A stretch of DNA of 5,923 nucleotides from Phyllobacteriaceae bacterium (GTDB lineage: Bacteria; Pseudomonadota; Alphaproteobacteria; Rhizobiales; Devosiaceae). Below the pieces are notes generated by a model. It made no database searches. It saw only the letters and a program-made list of their open reading frames with translations, and was not told where the DNA came from. Within the stretch, counting starts at the first letter, position 1. Every line of letters begins with the position of its first letter. The stretch is from contig JAAZLP010000275.1 in NCBI GenBank assembly GCA_012799265.1, forward strand, positions 1 to 5,923, given 5' to 3'. Shown here in pieces: positions 5,708-5,923 of the stretch. The translations under genes and the position numbers were made by a program.

Positions 5708-5733
5708 GAGAGCTCGCGCAGAAAGCTGAGAGC
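5705..5733. repeat. Nine-base direct repeat with 20-base period
   Basis: GCTGAGAGC occurs at 5705-5713 and again at 5725-5733, start to start 20 bases, about two helical turns. It lies 115-143 bases upstream of the protease start. The spacing would suit a regulator binding one face of the DNA, but two copies of nine bases can arise by chance. Confidence 0.35.
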
Positions 5734-5764
5734 CTGCAAAAAGAGGCACATATTTTGAGGCGGG

Positions 5765-5779
5765 GACACAAAGAGTGTC
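5765..5779 (-). other. Short hairpin after tRNA-Ala, possible 3' processing or termination signal
   Basis: GACAC and GTGTC pair around a five-base loop, starting seven bases beyond the encoded CCA on the minus strand. The stem is only five pairs and no T-tract follows, so a role in ending the tRNA transcript is only possible. Confidence 0.3.
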
Positions 5780-5786
5780 AGAAAAT

Positions 5787-5862
<76 letters not shown>

Positions 5863-5923
5863 ATTCCGAGCAAGTGAGCGATAAAGCTCCCTGCTACATT
5901 CTGGTGGGTTCGGAGGGTGTTAG

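Noticed and set aside
5902..5923. A possible 3' end of a second tRNA on the minus strand (ends CGAACCCACCA)
   Set aside because: The six bases that would be the T loop read CTAACA and do not fit the required UUC core, and the rest lies beyond the edge. Scanning the adjoining sequence for a cloverleaf would settle it.

Overview
The window looks like a piece of an alphaproteobacterial chromosome, most likely from the order Hyphomicrobiales (Rhizobiales). Base composition is GC-rich. An Hsp20 gene is followed by a DUF1150 gene, a pairing typical of that order. A sigma-32-type promoter and a ROSE-like RNA thermometer hairpin precede the Hsp20 gene, and a pair of small GC-rich palindromic repeats of REP type is present. 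A Devosia-like genus is possible, but that is only an impression.

Layout from left to right. Positions 1-321 (minus strand) hold the ribosomal pair rpmI (L35, complete) and rplT (L20, cut by the window edge). Their shared promoter lies near 420-448, and the leader between promoter and rpmI can fold into a hairpin. Positions 449-602 carry no gene but hold two copies of one palindrome in opposite orientation. Positions 603-1451 (minus) encode a family 2 glycosyltransferase starting at GTG. Positions 1469-2336 (plus) form a heat-shock unit: sigma-32-like promoter, ROSE-like hairpin, hsp20, DUF1150 gene and a strong intrinsic terminator. Positions 2344-3489 (minus) encode a YcaQ/AlkX-type DNA glycosylase of the winged-helix HTH_42 family, convergent with the heat-shock unit. 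Positions 3575-5590 (minus) encode a secreted subtilisin-family serine protease with a C-terminal autotransporter barrel, starting at TTG. Positions 5787-5862 (minus) are tRNA-Ala(GGC) with an encoded CCA end. Nothing could be assigned to the last 61 bases.

The genes do not form one pathway. The parts that clearly work together are rpmI-rplT (one ribosomal transcript) and hsp20-DUF1150 (one heat-induced transcript that seems to be controlled twice, by sigma-32 at transcription and by an RNA thermometer at translation). I saw no CRISPR array, insertion sequence, prophage or defence locus. The most interesting items are the ROSE-like element, the compensatory base change between the two palindromes, the uncharacterised DUF1150 partner, and the QID-type DNA glycosylase.
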